Below, one piece after another: positions 6,353 to 8,623 of a stretch of DNA of 8,623 bases. The stretch's first letter is position 1, and each line of letters begins with the position of its first letter. The notes under the pieces are model-generated. The model ran no database searches. It saw nothing but the letters and a program-made list of their open reading frames with translations, and had not been told where the DNA came from. Origin of the DNA: Acidobacteriota bacterium (GTDB taxonomy: Bacteria; Acidobacteriota; Terriglobia; Terriglobales; Acidobacteriaceae); assembly GCA_021841795.1 (NCBI GenBank), contig JAKCDN010000118.1:1-8623 (forward strand), in the 5' to 3' direction. Position numbers and translations under genes: made by a program.

Positions 6353-6358
6353 TAAGCT
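6353..6358 (+). promoter_or_regulatory. Candidate internal -10 hexamer before the ABC ATPase gene
   Basis: TAAGCT in GCGTAAGCTGTT ends 13 nt before ATG 6372. It matches the element in front of the response regulator gene (GCGTAAGCTATT). If used, it allows the ATPase to be transcribed apart from mobA. No -35 is recognised. Confidence 0.3.
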
Positions 6359-6371
6359 GTTCTTGGACACC

Positions 6372-7238
6372 ATGGCGGATGCTCCTCTCCAACCCGAGCC
6401 GATCGAGCCGCTGGAAGCGGAGCTTGATGTTCTGGCCGGCGCCGATGAAAAGGAACAGGCTCGCGCAGAGCGCAGCTCCGAGACTGCGCTGCCGGCCATT
6501 CAGTTTCGTAATGTCTCCATCTCCTTCGATGGCCGTGCGGTGCTCGAAGACGTAAGCTTCTCCGTGAATCGCGGGCAAACGCTATGCATTCTTGGCCGCA
6601 GTGGCGTGGGGAAATCGGTGTCGTTGCGGATGATCATGGGCTTTCTCCAGCCGGATTCCGGCTCGATTTGCGTGGAAGGGCAGGAGGTGACAAGCCTCGG
6701 CGAAGAGGGCATGCGCGCTATCCGCAAGCGCGTGACCATGGTCTTTCAGAATGGCGCCCTGTTTGACTCGCTCAGCGTTCGCGAGAACGTGGCCTTTCCG
6801 CTGCGAGAGCGCGGCGGGCTGGACGATGACCAGGTCAACCAGCTTGTGGACCGGCTCATCAGCCTGGTAGGCGCGGAAGATGTGATGGAAGCGCTGCCGG
6901 CCAGCCTGTCCACCGGCCGCAAGCGGGCCGTGGCAATGGCCCGGGCGCTAGCCGCGCAGCCTGAGGTGGTGTTATACGACGAGCCCACCACGATGGTGGA
7001 CCCCATTATTGCCCGCCGGCTGGGGCATCTGATCCAGCGCCTCAAGCACCAGCTGGGCTTTACCAGCATCGTGGTTACCCACGACACGCGTTTCGCCCGC
7101 CAACTGGCGGATACGGTTCTTTTTCTCCACAAGGGAAGGGCATTGTTCTTCGGCTCGCTCCAGGATTTTCTTGGCTCGGACGATCCTGAGATTCAGCAGT
7201 TTTTATCGCTTGATGCCTACCTACTGCCAACGGAATAA
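6372..7238 (+). CDS. MlaF-like ABC transporter ATP-binding protein
   Basis: This is a 288-residue single nucleotide-binding domain. It has Walker A GRSGVGKS (75-82), the Q-loop in MVFQNGALFDSLSVRENVAFPLRE (Q126), the signature LSTGRKR (179-185) in place of LSGGQ, Walker B VVLYDE (199-204), the D-loop region MVDP, and switch H237 (VVTHD). The Q-loop wording FQxGALFxxxxVxxNVAxPLRE is characteristic of MlaF/Mce-type lipid transporters, so a role powering phospholipid or other lipid movement in the envelope is likely. About 40 acidic, Ala/Glu-rich residues precede the domain. ATG 6372 gives this start; an upstream in-frame ATG at 6219 lies inside mobA and would add 51 residues unlike the family. 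The ribosome site is weak (GGA). No permease (MlaE) or substrate-binding (MlaD) gene is adjacent within the window. Confidence 0.88.
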   Translation: MADAPLQPEPIEPLEAELDVLAGADEKEQARAERSSETALPAIQFRNVSISFDGRAVLEDVSFSVNRGQTLCILGRSGVGKSVSLRMIMGFLQPDSGSICVEGQEVTSLGEEGMRAIRKRVTMVFQNGALFDSLSVRENVAFPLRERGGLDDDQVNQLVDRLISLVGAEDVMEALPASLSTGRKRAVAMARALAAQPEVVLYDEPTTMVDPIIARRLGHLIQRLKHQLGFTSIVVTHDTRFARQLADTVLFLHKGRALFFGSLQDFLGSDDPEIQQFLSLDAYLLPTE

Positions 7239-7254
7239 AGACTTTATTGTCTTT
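7237..7254 (+). terminator. Weak inverted repeat overlapping the ABC ATPase stop codon
   Basis: AAAGAC (7237-7242) and GTCTTT (7249-7254) form a perfect 6-bp stem with a 6-nt TTTATT loop. The left arm begins inside the TAA stop. The stem is AT-rich and lacks a good U-tract, so termination would be weak. It also overlaps the -35 of the candidate promoter at 7247-7275. Confidence 0.3.
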
Positions 7255-7275
7255 CTCAAGGCGGTGGAGTAAGAT
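7247..7275 (+). promoter_or_regulatory. Candidate promoter for the polysaccharide sugar-transferase gene
   Basis: TTGTCT (7247-7252) and TAAGAT (7270-7275) are separated by exactly 17 nt, the best-formed -35/-10 pair in the window. It would start transcription near 7282, leaving a leader of roughly 360 nt before ATG 7641. Confidence 0.45.
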
Positions 7276-7640
7276 AGGCCAGATGTTTAGAACCAAGAGA
7301 GCGTGACCATTCCGTAACTTGCCCCCAGCTCTCTGTCGTAATGCGTAGTTGCTGCTATTTTCTTGCCGCCCATCATTTTATTGGGCGAAGCTAATTAAAA
7401 CTGCACCCCCTGGCACTGGGTCGGAACCACAGGGCAATAAGGCAAGGCTTTCTAGCGCGGCTGATATCTGGGATTTACGCGTGATCAGGATCGTTTCGAA
7501 CAGTGCAGGCTGCCTGACAAGAGATGAGTGGCCGCGCCAGTTGATTGTCTTGATGAGTCTTCTTCGTCGGATTGAGCTTTGTCGAGGCCGGATAGGCCGC
7601 CGTCAAAGCGCTTCTGAAAGTCTGAGGTCCAAAGCTAACT
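7276..7640 (+). other. Long non-coding leader with several potential hairpins
   Basis: I see no credible gene here. A frame open from 7349 to 7702 has no ribosome site or family resemblance and overlaps the sugar-transferase start. Base composition looks less GC-rich than the genes. Visible pairings are AGAGAGC/GCTCTCT (7296-7302 with 7328-7334, 25-nt loop), CGCCCA/TGGGCG (7367-7372 with 7382-7387, 9-nt loop), and CCCTG/CAGGG in the 7407-7435 interval enclosing GGT-CGGA-ACC. I cannot match them to a known riboswitch class. Confidence 0.45.
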
Positions 7641-8623
7641 ATGGCGAGTTCGGAATTTTGGCAAAGGCTTTCATCTTCCCTGGCTTTGTCAGCCGAAACT
7701 GAAACGGTAGCGCTAGGCGGTCCCGAGCGAAGCTCGCATGGCACGGCCCGGCTCTGGATGTTTCTGGACGCCGCTACCATCCTGCTCGCCGCGGCCGTGG
7801 CAACGATTGCAGGGTTTCATACCAGCATCCTGAACGGCGCCAGAGGTATCTGGCAGGGAACGCTGTTCTTTGGCCGCTCGGTTTGGATTCTGGCGGCGCT
7901 GCTGTGCGGCTTCAGCTTCACGCTTATCGCCATCAGCCGCCGCATGCATCTGTACACTCCGGCACGCCTTACCAACTACCTGCACGAGCAGCGGCTCAGC
8001 GCGCAGGCCTGCCTGACTTCGGGACTGCTGCTTACCGGCGCGCTCTACATGGTGCGCGGTGTCTTTATCCCGCGCAGCATTGTGCTCGGAACGGTGGTAT
8101 TGGTGACGGTCGGGCTGGGTCTGCGGCGGCTGGTTTACCGGATACTTCTCTATCGGCGATTCGAACGCGGAGTGGACACGCGGAACGTGCTGATTGTGGG
8201 CACCGGTCCTGAGGCCCAGGCTCTGCGCCACCATATCGACAGCATCAAGCACCTGGGCTACACCTTCAAAGGCTTTATTGAACTGCCTGGATCGGTTTGC
8301 CGCACTGCCCTGATGCCCGGCGATGTCGTGGGCAACCTCGACTCGCTGTTCCAGAATGCGCGCAAGCAGTTTATCGACGAGATCTTCTTTACCACGTCGT
8401 GCGAGCGCAGGATCGTTCAAGACGTTCTGGAACAGGCGCGCGCGCATGGCGTTGACCTGCGCGTGGTTCCCGACATGTACGACGGTGTGGCGTGGGACAG
8501 CCCGATCGAATATATAGGGCAGTTTCCCACGATTCCGCTGCATCGCGGCGAAGTCCCCGAACTGGGGCTGCTTTTTAAGCGAGTCTTCGATGCGGTGTTC
8601 TCCGCGCTTGTGCTGGCCGTGCT
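7641..8623 (+). CDS. Membrane polyprenyl-phosphate sugar transferase, exopolysaccharide type (partial, runs off right edge)
   Basis: I read 327 open codons from ATG 7641 to the edge. An in-frame TGA at 7623 and no earlier start fix the beginning. There are four hydrophobic helices at about 39-59, 81-98, 121-138 and 145-161. A Rossmann-like CoA_binding_3 domain follows, starting NVLIVGTGPEA (182-192). The last residues, LFKRVFDAVFSALVLAV, are the start of the bacterial sugar-transferase catalytic domain (KRxFD at 313-317). This order is that of WbaP/WcaJ-type enzymes, which transfer a sugar-1-phosphate to undecaprenyl phosphate and initiate exopolysaccharide or O-antigen repeat units in the inner membrane. 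The catalytic Asp-Glu region lies outside the window. The ribosome site is poor (GAGG 13 nt upstream). With the PEP-CTERM gene nearby, an exosortase-associated EPS locus is possible but not shown. Confidence 0.9.
   Translation, partial: MASSEFWQRLSSSLALSAETETVALGGPERSSHGTARLWMFLDAATILLAAAVATIAGFHTSILNGARGIWQGTLFFGRSVWILAALLCGFSFTLIAISRRMHLYTPARLTNYLHEQRLSAQACLTSGLLLTGALYMVRGVFIPRSIVLGTVVLVTVGLGLRRLVYRILLYRRFERGVDTRNVLIVGTGPEAQALRHHIDSIKHLGYTFKGFIELPGSVCRTALMPGDVVGNLDSLFQNARKQFIDEIFFTTSCERRIVQDVLEQARAHGVDLRVVPDMYDGVAWDSPIEYIGQFPTIPLHRGEVPELGLLFKRVFDAVFSALVLAV

Noticed and set aside
6219..6371. Upstream ATG for the ABC ATPase at 6219
   Set aside because: It lies inside mobA, lacks a ribosome site, and adds an Arg/Ala-rich stretch unlike the family. 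The start at 6372 is preferred.
7411..7426. TGGCAC in the sugar-transferase leader as a sigma-54 -24 box
   Set aside because: The position where TTGC should lie reads CGGA, so the essential -12 GC is missing. TGGCAC sites at 3531 and 7739 also lack a properly spaced -12.
7385..7450. Cobalamin-riboswitch-like wording (ACTGCACCCCC, CACTGGG) in the leader
   Set aside because: The ordered conserved core and the B12-box are not present, and the downstream gene is not a cobalamin or transport gene.
7349..7702. Possible 117-codon gene in the leader of the sugar transferase
   Set aside because: It has no ribosome site or domain resemblance, and it overlaps the better-supported start at 7641 by about 60 bases in another frame.
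7713..8543. Long open frame on the minus strand (276 codons) opposite the sugar-transferase gene
   Set aside because: It is antisense to a gene with clear family motifs and its translation is low-complexity, rich in Arg, Gln and His, as expected for a shadow in GC-rich DNA.

Overview
The window reads as a GC-rich bacterial chromosome segment, most likely from the Acidobacteriota (Terriglobia-like). This is an inference from three things: a PEP-CTERM surface protein together with an exopolysaccharide-type sugar transferase; an MlaF-like ABC ATPase with a modified signature (LSTGR); and TA-N-R-CT -10-like hexamers close to start codons with poor or absent -35 boxes. No rRNA or marker gene confirms it. 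I see no tRNA, rRNA, CRISPR array, transposase or phage gene.

Layout. Positions 1-2499 (minus strand) hold a two-component pair: an NtrC-type sigma-54-dependent response regulator, followed 18 nt downstream by a membrane sensor kinase whose catalytic half lies beyond the left edge. A 114-bp divergent spacer separates them from a small single-domain rhodanese (2614-2937, plus). This converges on a PEP-CTERM protein gene (3049-3672, minus), and the two share a perfect 21-bp-stem bidirectional terminator (2971-3017). Positions 3673-4192 are non-coding. They hold the structured leader and a candidate promoter of the PEP-CTERM gene, a degenerate copy of the 3' end of the rhodanese gene between two GCGATCGC octamers, and the promoter of the next operon.

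Positions 4193-7238 (plus) hold an M20 metallodipeptidase, a MobA-type molybdenum-cofactor guanylyltransferase that starts on a TTG overlapping the peptidase stop (TTGA), and an MlaF-like lipid-transport ABC ATPase with no permease or substrate-binding partner in view. A 402-nt gap with a candidate promoter and a potentially folded leader precedes the N-terminal 327 residues of a membrane polyprenyl-phosphate sugar transferase (7641 to the right edge), which probably initiates an exopolysaccharide repeat unit.

Functionally the window mixes housekeeping (peptide hydrolysis, Moco nucleotide attachment, sulfur transfer) with envelope functions (PEP-CTERM protein, lipid ABC ATPase, polysaccharide initiation) and one sigma-54 regulatory pair. 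PEP-CTERM proteins are known to co-occur with exopolysaccharide loci and, in some phyla, with sigma-54/PrsR-type regulation, so a link between regulator, PEP-CTERM gene and sugar transferase is attractive. However, I found no well-formed -24/-12 site in the window. I do not see a clearly new biological system. The most unusual signals are in non-coding DNA: the duplicated rhodanese tail, the clustered GCGATCGC octamers, the PEP-CTERM leader with its Shine-Dalgarno in a hairpin loop, and the long structured leader of the sugar transferase.
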